From Coleofasciculus sp. FACHB-T130 (GTDB taxonomy: Bacteria > Cyanobacteriota > Cyanobacteriia > Cyanobacteriales > FACHB-T130), in the NCBI RefSeq assembly GCF_014695375.1, contig NZ_JACJOG010000004.1:32001-92821 (forward strand): a stretch of DNA of 60,821 nucleotides, given 5' to 3'. Shown here piece by piece: positions 8,492 to 16,190 of the stretch; position 1 is the first letter of the stretch, and every line of letters begins with the position of its first letter. Position numbers and translations under genes: made by a program. Below the pieces are notes generated by a model, which saw only the letters and a program-made list of their open reading frames with translations, ran no database searches and was not told the DNA's origin.

Positions 8492-9439
8492 ATGCGTTCC
8501 TATACCCTGATTTCCCCAGCCAAAATTAATCTGTATCTGGAAATTATCAGCGATCGCCCAGATGGTTATCACGAACTGGCGATGGTGCTGCAAAGTGTTG
8601 GTCTGACCGACCAAATTGATTTGCGATCGCTTAGCACTGAATCCATCCAAGTTCACTGCGATCATCCCCTAGTACCGTCAGACAAAACCAACCTTGCCTA
8701 CCGCGCAGCAGAGTTGATGGCGGCAGAATTTCCCCAAGCTTTTGCCCAGTACGGCGGTGTCGAGATTAACATCAACAAACGAATCCCCGTGGGGGCAGGG
8801 TTAGCAGGGGGATCTAGCAATGCTGCTGCTGTTTTAATGGGAATCGATTTGCTGTGGCATCTAGGACTCACTCAGTCGGAATTGCAAGAACTGGCAGCAA
8901 AAATTGGCTCAGATGTCCCCTTTTGCATCGCGGGGGGGACAGCGCTGGCAACTGGGCGAGGCGAACAACTCTCTCCCCTCCCTAATTTGGAGCATCCCTG
9001 GGTGGTATTGGGCAAATACCGCAACCTTGCGGTATCTACACCCTGGGCTTATCAAACTTACCGGCAGAAGTATATCAGTACCTACGTTTCTGACGCTGAT
9101 AGTTTAGAGGCTCGCAGACAACGGGTACATTCTGGATCGATGGTTAACGCCATCTTCAAGAAAGATCAGGTGAAAATCGGTCAATTACTGCACAATGACT
9201 TAGAAAAAGTCGTATTGCCGGAGTATCCCCAAGTGCTGCGACTGCGGGAAGCGTTCTATGAAGCGGGGGTCTTGGGGGCAATGATGTCGGGATCGGGGCC
9301 AACCGTGTTTGCTCTCTCAGAATCAGAAGCCAAAGCACAACAAGTACAGCAGCACGTAAGAAAGTCAATCCCCGAACCCAATTTAGATTTGTGGGTAGCA
9401 CCGTTTACCACCGCTGGGATTCGGGTTGTTGCCCATTGA
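8492..9439 (+). CDS. ispE: 4-diphosphocytidyl-2-C-methyl-D-erythritol kinase (MEP pathway)
   Basis: 315 residues. GHMP kinase that phosphorylates the 2-hydroxyl of CDP-methylerythritol with ATP, on the route to isoprenoids (carotenoids, phytol, quinones). Seen: the N-terminal SPAKINLYLEI with its substrate-binding Lys; the ATP loop PVGAGLAGGSSNAAA near residue 95; and the C-terminal GAMMSGSGPTVFAL. Length is normal. A DUF3082 gene follows 49 bp downstream, an association common in cyanobacteria. Confidence 0.96.
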   Translation: MRSYTLISPAKINLYLEIISDRPDGYHELAMVLQSVGLTDQIDLRSLSTESIQVHCDHPLVPSDKTNLAYRAAELMAAEFPQAFAQYGGVEININKRIPVGAGLAGGSSNAAAVLMGIDLLWHLGLTQSELQELAAKIGSDVPFCIAGGTALATGRGEQLSPLPNLEHPWVVLGKYRNLAVSTPWAYQTYRQKYISTYVSDADSLEARRQRVHSGSMVNAIFKKDQVKIGQLLHNDLEKVVLPEYPQVLRLREAFYEAGVLGAMMSGSGPTVFALSESEAKAQQVQQHVRKSIPEPNLDLWVAPFTTAGIRVVAH

Positions 9440-9488
9440 TTGCGCTAAATATTCACTACCCCCTAATTGCGAATCGCTCAATTAATCT

Positions 9489-9824
9489 ATGAATAATCCG
9501 AACACTACAGATAACCCACCAGCCCCAGTCCAAACGCCCACGAGTCCTCTACGCTGTTTGAGTGGTGCGTCGATCGCAGGAGCAATGGCAACAGGTTGTT
9601 ATTTCCTCACCAATTCAATTGCTCAAAGCTTTGCTGCCAAGCCCATCCACTCGGATAATGTAACGACCATCAATATTGCGATCGCTGTTCGCACCCTCGT
9701 GGTGGGCGTCAGCACGCTGGCAACCTCTATCTTTGCCTTAGTGGCTGTTGGTCTAGTTGCCTTAGCGATCCAAATCGCCTTTCAACGCTTGACGAATCGG
9801 ACGCCTCCACCCAGTCAAAATTAG
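9489..9824 (+). CDS. DUF3082-family membrane protein
   Basis: 111 residues: a proline-rich N-terminus, then two membrane helices, about 26-50 (SGASIAGAMATGCYF...) and 64-97 (AVRTLVVGVSTLATSIFALV...), joined by a short polar loop. The pattern and the place directly after ispE fit the cyanobacterial DUF3082 family, whose function is unknown. It is probably co-transcribed with ispE. Confidence 0.75.
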   Translation: MNNPNTTDNPPAPVQTPTSPLRCLSGASIAGAMATGCYFLTNSIAQSFAAKPIHSDNVTTINIAIAVRTLVVGVSTLATSIFALVAVGLVALAIQIAFQRLTNRTPPPSQN

Positions 9825-10020
9825 AATTCTTATCTAATTACTTTCAGGGCAAAGCGAGATACCCGTCGAGAGCTTTAGCATCCCAAAAGTCGGGTGGGCA
9901 TTTTTATCTTGAGACAAATGGAATGAATCGGGGAAGCTTGCCGATGGTGGGTGCTAGCTTCCCAATTTTCCGCGCCGTTAGCGAACTAGAGCAATCCGAT
10001 TTGAGCGGTGAGCCAGCCTA

Positions 10021-10058
10021 TCAGATCCCAGACTTCTCTCCCGAAGTCTGGGATCTGA
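10021..10058. repeat. Perfect palindrome, 16-bp arms
   Basis: TCAGATCCCAGACTTC (10021-10036) is exactly complementary to 10043-10058 around a 6-base loop (TCTCCC). There is no T-run on either side, so it is more like a mobile or structural palindromic element than a Rho-independent terminator. Confidence 0.85.
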
Positions 10059-10561
10059 CCTTTCCGAGTTATTTAGAACTGCTATGCCTAATCAGATGAG
10101 CAACTACTAGGGAAATTGTAATACTCATTACAATTTCGCACTGTCAAAAAGACTTGTCTTGGCAATTTTTTCTGATGCGGCTTTCTTGCCCATCACCGCC
10201 ACAAACTCCTATTTTAAGGCAAGATGAGCTTGATTCTAGCTAACTTAGCTCGCATCTCCCGAAAGTCATTAAAAAGAATCAGTAAAAATGCCGATGACTG
10301 GTACGCCAAATTACCTGGAAATTAGAATTTAGGACTCAGCAACCAGTGTAAATTTTTCAAGAAGAATTATGAAGAATAGATGAAGTATGCAAATAAGTAA
10401 TCACTCTAAAAAGACGGTTTTTAGCCTTTTCAACAGACTCGACAGTAACTTTCAAGACAAACTATGCTTCTGATTTCGTCGCAAATCTTGCTAACTTTAT
10501 CTTTTCTTTAAAATCTCTGTTTAGAGGTGCGTAGAAATAGCAGATGATAGTCATAGAGAGG

Positions 10562-10668
10562 TTCGCTCCAAAAACTAGGATTAAAATACTCCTGGTTGAG
10601 CGAGGAGCATTACCGGCTGCAAAGATAAACCCGGTATTCCTGCTCTGCGGTGCCTGAGTTGCTTTTTT
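10562..10668 (+). ncRNA. Candidate structured leader or small RNA before the GAF/HD-GYP gene
   Basis: Hairpin I: TCGCTC (10563-10568) pairs with GAGCGA (10598-10603), and inside it CTAGGA (10575-10580) pairs with TCCTGG (10590-10595) around an A-rich loop. Hairpin II: GAGCA+TACCGG (10605-10616) pairs with CCGGTA+TGCTC (10631-10645). A run of six T follows at 10663-10668. The translated gene begins 60 bp later. I cannot match this to a named RNA family. It lacks the conserved core of the class I c-di-GMP riboswitch as I know it. Confidence 0.35.
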
Positions 10669-10727
10669 AGAAACCTATATTCAAGCAGCTACCATCAAGC
10701 TTACGTGTAATCAAACGGTGCATACTT

Positions 10728-12395
10728 ATGACTGTCTCCCCTTGCCAGATAATCACAGCGAAGAACCAAGTGTGGCTTCCGGAAATCAAAGAGCCAGCAG
10801 AACTCATTGAGCAACTTTTGGCAATCGGGACAGCGCTTTCGAGCAGTCATAATTTAAAAGAATTACTGAATCTGATTTTATCGAAGAGTCGGGAAATTAC
10901 TTGTAGTGATGCGGGGAGTGTTTATTTAGTAGAGCGAAGTAGTGACACTCCCAAGTTAGTGTTTAAGGTCGCGCAAAATGATTCTCAATGCAGCGATTCC
11001 TTTCAAGAGTTTTTGATGCCATTGACTCCGAAAAGTCTGGCAGGGTATGTGGCGCTGACAGGTGAAAGCTTAAATTTGCCGGATGCTTATAATTTACCCC
11101 TGGAAGTTCCCTATCAGTTGGATCGCAGTTTTGACAGCTCGATTCCTTACCATACTCGCTCCGTCTTAGTGCTACCCATGCAAGACGGTGAAGGGGAAAT
11201 TATTGGGGTGCTTCAGCTAATTAATCGCAAGGTTAATCGTGATGCGATTGTCACGCCTGAAAATGTGCTGAATGTTACCCAACCTTATTCTGCTTGGGAA
11301 GAGCGCGTTGTGCGATCGCTTGCTTCTCAGGCGGCGATCTCGATCGAACGCAATCAGCTGCAAGAAAGTATTGAAAATCTATTTGAAGGCTTTGTTAGAG
11401 CTTCTGTCCAAATTATTGAAACACGAGATCCCACAACATCCGGGCATTCCGAACGAGTTGCCGACTTAGTGGTGCGTCTCTCGCAAGAAGCCAGTACAAT
11501 TACCACGGGATCGCTGCGGTCAATTTATTTTAACGAACGCCAAATCCAAGAAATTCGCTACGCCGCACTGTTACATGACTTTGGCAAAGTCAGTACACCC
11601 GAAGCCATTCTGGGGAAGCAGAAAAAACTCTACCCATCCCAGATAGAGGTGATTCGTAACCGCTTTGCTGTGGCGCAGCGAACGCTGGAAATGGAATGCG
11701 CCCAGACTAAATTTAAGTATTTACTGGAGCATCCCAGCCATCAACATAAAGATTCGGAAATTGTCTGTTCCCACTGCCAACAGCTACAACAATTAGATAG
11801 TCAGTTAGAGGATGCGATCGCGCAACTCAATGAATATTGGCATCTCCTACTAGAGGCGAACGAACCCCACATTCTCGCCCAAGAGCTTCCAGAACGGCTC
11901 CAAGAGCTGTCTGGTTACACTTATCAAGATGTGGATGGACAGATCAAGCCTCTCCTCTCACCGACAGAGATTGCTCAGCTAATGGTGCCACAAGGCAACC
12001 TGACAACCGAAGAGCGTTTAATCATCCAAGCGCACGTCACGCACACTTTTGAGTTTCTCAACCGGATACCCTGGACGAAACACCTCAAAGATGTTCCCGC
12101 GATCGCCGCAGGGCATCACGAAAAACTCGACGGGAGTGGCTACCCTCAAGGCTTGAAACAGGAAGCGATTCCAATTCAGTCTCAGATATTGACAATTGCG
12201 GATATTTATGATGCTCTTACAGCAAGCGATCGCCCCTATAAGCGCCGCTTGCCCGTAGAAACTGCCCTGAAAATCCTCAAAGCAGAAGCCGCCCAAAACA
12301 AAATCAACAGCGACCTCGTTACCCTGTTTGAGCAACGCCAAGTTTTCGCTGCTTTGGGACATTCCCTCTCAGTTCCAGCTCCTTCAGCCGCCTGA
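10728..12395 (+). CDS. GAF domain-HD-GYP domain protein (putative c-di-GMP phosphodiesterase)
   Basis: 555 residues. Residues about 25-210 form a GAF sensor domain. From about 220 an HD-GYP domain follows: TRDPTTSGHSERVA, the metal-binding LLHDFGK at 282-288, HVTHTFEFL near 436, the hallmark HHEKLDGSGYP at 463-473, and ADIYDALTASDRPYK. HD-GYP enzymes hydrolyse cyclic di-GMP with a bi- or trinuclear metal centre. Unusual: about 100 residues (roughly 315-425), including a CSHC pair, are inserted between the HD helix region and the conserved LTTEERLIIQAHV segment. No membrane segment is seen, so it is cytoplasmic. The gene stands alone. Confidence 0.9.
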   Translation: MTVSPCQIITAKNQVWLPEIKEPAELIEQLLAIGTALSSSHNLKELLNLILSKSREITCSDAGSVYLVERSSDTPKLVFKVAQNDSQCSDSFQEFLMPLTPKSLAGYVALTGESLNLPDAYNLPLEVPYQLDRSFDSSIPYHTRSVLVLPMQDGEGEIIGVLQLINRKVNRDAIVTPENVLNVTQPYSAWEERVVRSLASQAAISIERNQLQESIENLFEGFVRASVQIIETRDPTTSGHSERVADLVVRLSQEASTITTGSLRSIYFNERQIQEIRYAALLHDFGKVSTPEAILGKQKKLYPSQIEVIRNRFAVAQRTLEMECAQTKFKYLLEHPSHQHKDSEIVCSHCQQLQQLDSQLEDAIAQLNEYWHLLLEANEPHILAQELPERLQELSGYTYQDVDGQIKPLLSPTEIAQLMVPQGNLTTEERLIIQAHVTHTFEFLNRIPWTKHLKDVPAIAAGHHEKLDGSGYPQGLKQEAIPIQSQILTIADIYDALTASDRPYKRRLPVETALKILKAEAAQNKINSDLVTLFEQRQVFAALGHSLSVPAPSAA

Positions 12396-12417
12396 TTCCG
12401 TAGGATACCCATTTAAG

Positions 12418-12489
12418 GTTGAAATGTTGGATCGGATTAAAAAGTTAAATTTTAACCGACCAACGTTTTAAAGTATCAACATTTCAACC
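12418..12489. repeat. AT-rich inverted repeat (possible unwinding element)
   Basis: GGTTGAAATGTTG (12418-12430) is perfectly complementary to 12477-12489. Inside lies a nested stem, TTGG-TCGG-TTAAAA against TTTTAA-CCGA-CCAA with single-base bulges, so the region can form a cruciform. The internal sequence is mostly A and T. It lies 61 bp before the TTTTCCACA array. Confidence 0.7.
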
Positions 12490-12549
12490 CTCGACTGAGT
12501 ATCAGCCGTCCTTCGATTAGCACTTTGCAATTCTTATCTTTCACCCAAC

Positions 12550-12623
12550 TTTTCCCCACCCATTCCCCAGCCTTTCCACAAAGGCGTTCAACTTTTTCCA
12601 CAGGTTCTCTGACCTTTTCCACA
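12550..12623 (+). promoter_or_regulatory. Array of four DnaA-box-like sites with two-turn spacing (putative oriC)
   Basis: Four same-strand 9-mers: TTTTCCCCA at 12550, CTTTCCACA at 12572, TTTTCCACA at 12594 and TTTTCCACA at 12615. Start-to-start spacing is 22, 22 and 21 bp, close to two helical turns, so all sites face the same side of the DNA. A weaker CATTCCCCA lies midway at 12561. TTTTCCACA is the DnaA-box consensus reported for Synechococcus. Together with the upstream AT-rich cruciform this is the plan of a bacterial origin. It could alternatively be a DnaA-titrating or regulatory cluster. Confidence 0.5.
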
Positions 12624-12871
12624 GGGTTGAACACTCGGATCGGGTTTTGCTGTTCTATTGGGGATTTTTCTAAAAGACAGGAACTCAGCCGAGAGCAACC
12701 GAGTTTTTGTAAAGATAAGTAACAAAAATCCGCCTACAAAGCTGATTAACTCGTGAATATTTTTTAGACATACCCCGGCCTGTAATATTTCGCAGCATTG
12801 ACAACCCTACCCCCTCTCAGCAGACAATGATGCGACGGTCAGTGTGATTGGCAACTGCAAGACTGACCCTT

Positions 12872-12900
12872 GTAAGGGCATGGGCCTGTTGCGCCCTTAC
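12872..12900 (+). promoter_or_regulatory. Hairpin in leader of DUF2811 gene
   Basis: GTAAGGGC (12872-12879) pairs with GCCCTTAC (12893-12900) around a 13-base loop, ending 24 bp before the ATG. The ribosome site AAAGGA lies between. It may be a repeat copy or a translation-control hairpin. Confidence 0.4.
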
Positions 12901-12924
12901 CCATAGACAACGCAAAGGAATTCT

Positions 12925-13149
12925 ATGAACACAAATATCAGTATCTTGGCAGAAATTCCCGAAGACCTACACGAATCTCTCAAAGATTACCTGGAAACTC
13001 ATCCCGATTGGGATCAAGACCGGGTATTTGCCGCAGCGCTGTCGCTGTTCTTGCTGCAAAATGGTAATGGCAGCACCCCAGAAGCTTCGCACAGTTATCG
13101 CAAAGCAGCACGGGTCTATCTGGAAACTCTCTTCCAGCACTCAGTTTGA
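12925..13149 (+). CDS. DUF2811-family small protein
   Basis: 74 residues with ribosome site AAAGGA. The sequence ISILAEIPEDLHESLKDYLE followed by WDQDRVFAAALSLFLLQNG fits the cyanobacterial DUF2811 family: a short protein with a ribbon-like start and two helices, resembling small DNA-binding or antitoxin-like folds. The C-terminus SYRKAARVYLETLF is helical. Function unknown. hemJ begins 68 bp downstream. Confidence 0.75.
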   Translation: MNTNISILAEIPEDLHESLKDYLETHPDWDQDRVFAAALSLFLLQNGNGSTPEASHSYRKAARVYLETLFQHSV

Positions 13150-13217
13150 AAAATTGCTCTGCTACCCTTGCAAAAACTTGTTGATTTTACAGAGTTTGAC
13201 TGTAGAGGACACGATTG

Positions 13218-13805
13218 ATGGCTTATTTCTGGTTTAAGGCTTTTCACATTGTCGGCTTTGTGGTTTGGTTTGCAGGCTTGTTCTACCTAGTACGTTTATT
13301 TATTTATCACGTAGAGGCGTCGGAACAGCCAGAACCTGCCCAAACGATTCTGAAGAATCAGTATCAGATTATGGAAAAACGCCTTTACAACATCATCACT
13401 ACACCGGGCATGATTGTCACGGTAGCGATGGCAATTGGTCTGGTAAGTACTGAGACTGAAGTGCTACGAGAGAGTTGGTTGCATATCAAACTCGGTCTGG
13501 TGACTGCTTTGATTGGCTACCATCATTACTGTGGTCGTCTCATCAAACAGTTAGCCGAAGACCGATGCACCTGGAATAGTCAGCAGTTACGCGCTTTGAA
13601 TGAAGCACCGACGTTACTTTTAGTGGTGATTGTTTTGTTGGCTGTGTTTAAGAATAGCCTGCCTACAGACATTACCACTTGGCTCGTTGTTGGGCTGATT
13701 GTGACGATGGCAGCGACCATTCAGCTTTATGCGAAAAAGCGTAAGCGCGACCAAGAAAAACTCATGGCTTCTGTTCCCCAAGAAGAGGCTCAACAAGTAA
13801 TCTGA
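13218..13805 (+). CDS. hemJ: Protoporphyrinogen IX oxidase, HemJ type
   Basis: 195 residues from the ATG at 13218; a TTG one codon upstream is in frame but less likely. HemJ is a membrane enzyme that converts protoporphyrinogen IX to protoporphyrin IX, feeding both heme and chlorophyll in most cyanobacteria. The N-terminal helix FKAFHIVGFVVWFAGLFYLVRLFIYHVEA carries the conserved His residues, followed by YNIITTPGMIVTVAMAIG, LHIKLGLVTALIGYHHYC and NEAPTLLLVVIVLLAVFK, giving four or five membrane helices. The C-terminus is basic and cytoplasmic. Confidence 0.93.
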   Translation: MAYFWFKAFHIVGFVVWFAGLFYLVRLFIYHVEASEQPEPAQTILKNQYQIMEKRLYNIITTPGMIVTVAMAIGLVSTETEVLRESWLHIKLGLVTALIGYHHYCGRLIKQLAEDRCTWNSQQLRALNEAPTLLLVVIVLLAVFKNSLPTDITTWLVVGLIVTMAATIQLYAKKRKRDQEKLMASVPQEEAQQVI

Positions 13806-13873
13806 CGAAGTTAGCGATCGCTTCTTAATTCGCTTGACCCAGGTTAGTGGTTAGTAATAATAGACAATTGATA

Positions 13874-14536
13874 ATGGACAATCAAAAAATGACCACTGAC
13901 AACGGAAAGGCAACCTCTACTCTAGTGATTCCCCAGCTAATCGTTGGTCTGGGGAATCCAGAACCCAAGTACGAGAAGACGCGACACAATATCGGGTTTG
14001 AAGTGATTGATGCCTTAGCGCGTTCCTGGCAAATTTCCAAGAGTGAAAATCGCAAGTTCCAGGGGGAGTTTGGGGAGGGACGCGGATTACACGGAGACAA
14101 GGTGCGGTTACTCAAACCCCTTACCTATATGAATCTCTCCGGACAGGCAATTCGCGCGGTGACGGATTGGTATAAACTACCACCAGAGTCTGTCCTAGTA
14201 ATTTATGACGATATGGATTTGCCGCTGGGAAAGATTCGCTTGCGTCTTTCTGGTTCGGCTGGGGGACATAATGGAATGAAGTCTGCGATCGCTCATCTCG
14301 GTACTCAAAATTTCCCTCGATTGCGGATTGGCATCGGTAAAACCAAAGTAGAACAGGACACGGTTTCCCACGTCTTGGGTCGGTTTTCCCCTGATGAAAG
14401 TAAAGCTTTGTCTGATGTCATGCAACTCGTGGTTGAGGCGGTGGAGTTGAGCCTCAAACAAGGAGTTGAGAAATCTATGAGTCTTTACAATAGCCGTAGT
14501 GTTATGGCAAATAAAGAATCTAAAGAAGCGCCCTAG
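13874..14536 (+). CDS. pth: Peptidyl-tRNA hydrolase
   Basis: 220 residues from the ATG at 13874. The conserved domain starts only at IVGLGNPEPKYEKTRHNIGF, so the true start could also be the ATG at 13889 or the GTG at 13931. The upstream frame to 13847 translates a low-complexity spacer. Catalytic His lies in RHNIGF, with Asp in DDMDLPLGKIRLR and the GGHNGMKS substrate loop. The enzyme frees tRNA from stalled peptidyl-tRNA by cleaving the ester bond. It precedes the convergent rpsU gene. Confidence 0.94.
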   Translation: MDNQKMTTDNGKATSTLVIPQLIVGLGNPEPKYEKTRHNIGFEVIDALARSWQISKSENRKFQGEFGEGRGLHGDKVRLLKPLTYMNLSGQAIRAVTDWYKLPPESVLVIYDDMDLPLGKIRLRLSGSAGGHNGMKSAIAHLGTQNFPRLRIGIGKTKVEQDTVSHVLGRFSPDESKALSDVMQLVVEAVELSLKQGVEKSMSLYNSRSVMANKESKEAP

Positions 14537-14577
14537 CTGATGCTGTAGTGGTAGCACGCCAGGGCAACTCACTTTTG

Positions 14578-14760
14578 TTACCCAAAACGTCTTTTTTTGC
14601 GGCGGGCAGCAGTTGCCTTGCGCTTGCGCTTTTCTATGGGAGTTTCAAAATGCCGCCGATATCTAAAATCTGCTAAGATTCCAGCCTTGGATACTTGCCG
14701 TTTGAAGCGGCGCAAAGCTGATTCTATTCCCTCATTTTCGCCTAAAACCACTTGGGTCAT
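14578..14760 (-). CDS. rpsU: 30S ribosomal protein S21
   Basis: 60 residues from an ATG at 14760 preceded by AGAGGAA. The sequence [26 protein letters not shown] and the strongly basic C-terminus ([16 protein letters not shown]) are typical of S21, a small-subunit protein near the mRNA exit. The frame stays open upstream to 15021, but that extension shows no conservation pattern and is leader. The next gene upstream on the same strand encodes an RRM protein. This matches the rbp-rpsU pairing known from Anabaena, where both respond to cold. Confidence 0.95.
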   Translation of the reverse strand: MTQVVLGENEGIESALRRFKRQVSKAGILADFRYRRHFETPIEKRKRKATAARRKKRRFG

Positions 14761-15373
14761 TCTTGATGATTCCTCTGTATAGGTGATTAAGTTGCTTTTC
14801 GGGTGTGAACTTAATCCACGATCGATGGCTTCCCTTGAGCGATCGCAGCTTTCGTTCATTCCTCCTGCGATTGGAGCAGGGGCCAGGGTTATGACCATGT
14901 CCCTACTGCCGTTTTCGGTGTGTTTCGGGTAAAGACTTGGCTGCCGAGTCTCTAGTGCCCTACTCACCTCCAGACCCTTTGCGTACTGGAGTTGTACAGA
15001 CCCAATATCGCTTCTGTACAAAGCTTTTTGCTTATTGTTTTTCCCGACGAGTGCGATTAGCCTACCAACGTACTCAGTCTCGGACTTCCAGGAGCAGCCC
15101 TACCTTATTCAGTCGCTCTGAGTACCTGAGATGACTCCAGCCAAACGACGGGCGAGCAGCACACTTAAGCTACCCTAAGCATTGATTGTACCATGCGCCA
15201 CCCAGCATCTTACGACTAACCTGGTCTGGTGTAGTCGTAAGATGCTGGGCACATTTTTACTCAATTTTGACCAACTAACACTGCTAGTCCCTAACCGAAA
15301 TCAAGCAGAGAATTACAGGCAATCGATCTTTGCTGTTATTTCAATCTCAAGTTGACATGATTAAGCCACTAGC
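14761..15373 (-). other. 610-bp rbp-rpsU spacer: long rpsU leader and a hairpin
   Basis: Read on the minus strand, the spacer holds a strong hairpin (15249-15201), then a possible -10 TACAAT (15190-15185), then about 400 nt of leader before the rpsU ATG. No conserved open frame is evident in the leader. If the promoter is real, rpsU can be made separately from rbp. Confidence 0.5.
15201..15249. terminator. Perfect hairpin with 18-bp arms
   Basis: CCCAGCATCTTACGACTA (15201-15218) is fully complementary to 15232-15249 around a 13-base loop. Five T follow on the plus strand (ACATTTTTAC at 15251-15260), and no T-run follows on the minus strand. It would therefore terminate plus-strand transcription entering from rpsU's far side, or act as a stability or processing barrier for the minus-strand rbp transcript. 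Confidence 0.6.
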
Positions 15374-15691
15374 TCAATAGCGCCGGGAAGAGAAATTTCC
15401 TCCTCCTTGACCGCTCCGGCTTCCCGGACTGCGACTCCCACCCCTATCTTCACGGGGTTTGGCTTTATTTACTTTCAGGGTGCGACCCATCCACTCTGCT
15501 CCATCGAGGGCTTCAATTGCAGCTTCCTCTTCAGCATCCGTTCCCATTTCTACAAATCCAAAGCCACGCATCCGCCCCGTTTCTCGATCTGTAGGCAGCT
15601 GAACTCGTTTAACGGTTCCGTACTCTGTAAAGACAGATGTGAGATCGTCTTGCGTAACTTCGTAGGATAGGTTTCCTACATATATCGACAC
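15374..15691 (-). CDS. rbpA: RNA-binding protein with one RRM (cyanobacterial Rbp type)
   Basis: 105 residues from a GTG at 15691 with a GGTGGAG site. The frame is open to 15721, but the RRM begins with SIYVGNLSYEVT directly after this start. RNP2 is IYVGNL and RNP1 is RGFGFVEM, both intact. The tail is Gly/Arg/Ser-rich, as in Anabaena Rbp proteins induced by cold. These proteins bind single-stranded RNA, and some help place photosynthetic mRNAs at membranes. rpsU lies downstream on the same strand. The symbol follows the family; the exact paralog is not determined. Confidence 0.9.
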   Translation of the reverse strand: MSIYVGNLSYEVTQDDLTSVFTEYGTVKRVQLPTDRETGRMRGFGFVEMGTDAEEEAAIEALDGAEWMGRTLKVNKAKPREDRGGSRSPGSRSGQGGGNFSSRRY

Positions 15692-16190
15692 GGAAATATC
15701 TCCACCATTCAATATTTTCAAGCTCCAGTTTCGGAGAGCTATTTGCCCACACAGTAGAGATAAACTTGCTGCGCGAGTAACAAAGCTTACATCCGATTCT
15801 GATTCACGAGCAAGATTCTAGCATAAAATTTATTTTCTGAATCGAACCGTTCCTAACTTTTCATTAAGCAGGCGTACAAAATCAGGGGAAAACTGTTTTT
15901 CACCAGCAGCAGAAGTCGGATTTCTTCGTCTGTCTACCCTCCTTGCGCCCCCGCGAACCCCCTCAATTCCTCCACTAAGGGAAGGAGGCTTAGGGGGTTA
16001 GGGATTGTATTTGAGCTAACTGTTACCATTTCACTTTTGTGAGGCTACACATCAGCTTTCCTGAACCCCTGCTGAATTCGGGGCAATAGACAGATGAAAT
16101 GTAGTGGTAATTGGAAAAACTAGAAAAGTAAAAAATAATGCCTCTTGCCTTCGTTGGGGCAATCAGCGGCAATTCCTGATAATATTTAGC
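15692..16190. other. 500-bp spacer upstream of rbp
   Basis: No gene. It contains an inverted repeat AACCCCCT (15956-15963) with AGGGGGTT (15992-15999) enclosing a CCTCC/GGAGG pair, and a terminator candidate for the 426-residue gene at its right end. The rbp promoter must lie at the left, probably with cold-control sequences in the 5' leader; none was identified. Confidence 0.5.
16130..16162 (-). terminator. Terminator candidate of the 426-residue gene
   Basis: On the minus strand TTGCC and GGCAA (16162-16145) form a 5-bp stem with an 8-base loop. A T-rich stretch (ATTATTTTTTAC) follows shortly after. It lies about 30 bp past the stop codon. The stem is short, so the call is modest. Confidence 0.4.

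Larger units (their letters stand above)
9825..10727. other. 900-bp spacer with palindromes and a structured leader candidate
   Basis: No convincing gene. It holds a GGGAAGCT/AGCTTCCC stem (9931-9938 with 9956-9963), a perfect 16-bp-arm palindrome at 10021-10058, AT-rich sequence at 10100-10560, and two consecutive hairpins at 10562-10645 ahead of the GAF/HD-GYP gene. A 58-codon frame at 9923-10099 runs through the palindrome and is not credited. Confidence 0.6.
12396..12924. other. 530-bp spacer: candidate origin or DnaA-binding region
   Basis: No gene. From left to right: an AT-rich region flanked by a 13-bp inverted repeat (12418-12489), a series of TTTTCCACA-like sites at regular 21-22 bp spacing (12550-12623), AT-rich sequence to about 12770, and a hairpin just before the DUF2811 gene (12872-12900). 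Confidence 0.6.

Noticed and set aside
9923-10099. 58-codon frame MNRGSLPMVGAS... in the long spacer
   Set aside because: It crosses a perfect 38-bp palindrome, has no ribosome site or recognisable family, and is probably open by chance.
10562-10668. Leader considered as a c-di-GMP riboswitch because the next gene is HD-GYP
   Set aside because: I cannot find the conserved core of the GEMM class; kept only as an unnamed structure.
12525-12722. 65-codon frame MQFLSFTQLFPTHSP...
   Set aside because: It runs through the TTTTCCACA array; its Phe/Ser/Thr repeats are a translation of the boxes and it has no ribosome site.
14761-15021. N-terminal extension of S21 (frame open to 15021)
   Set aside because: S21 begins at the ATG with AGAGGAA at 14760; the extension shows no family pattern.
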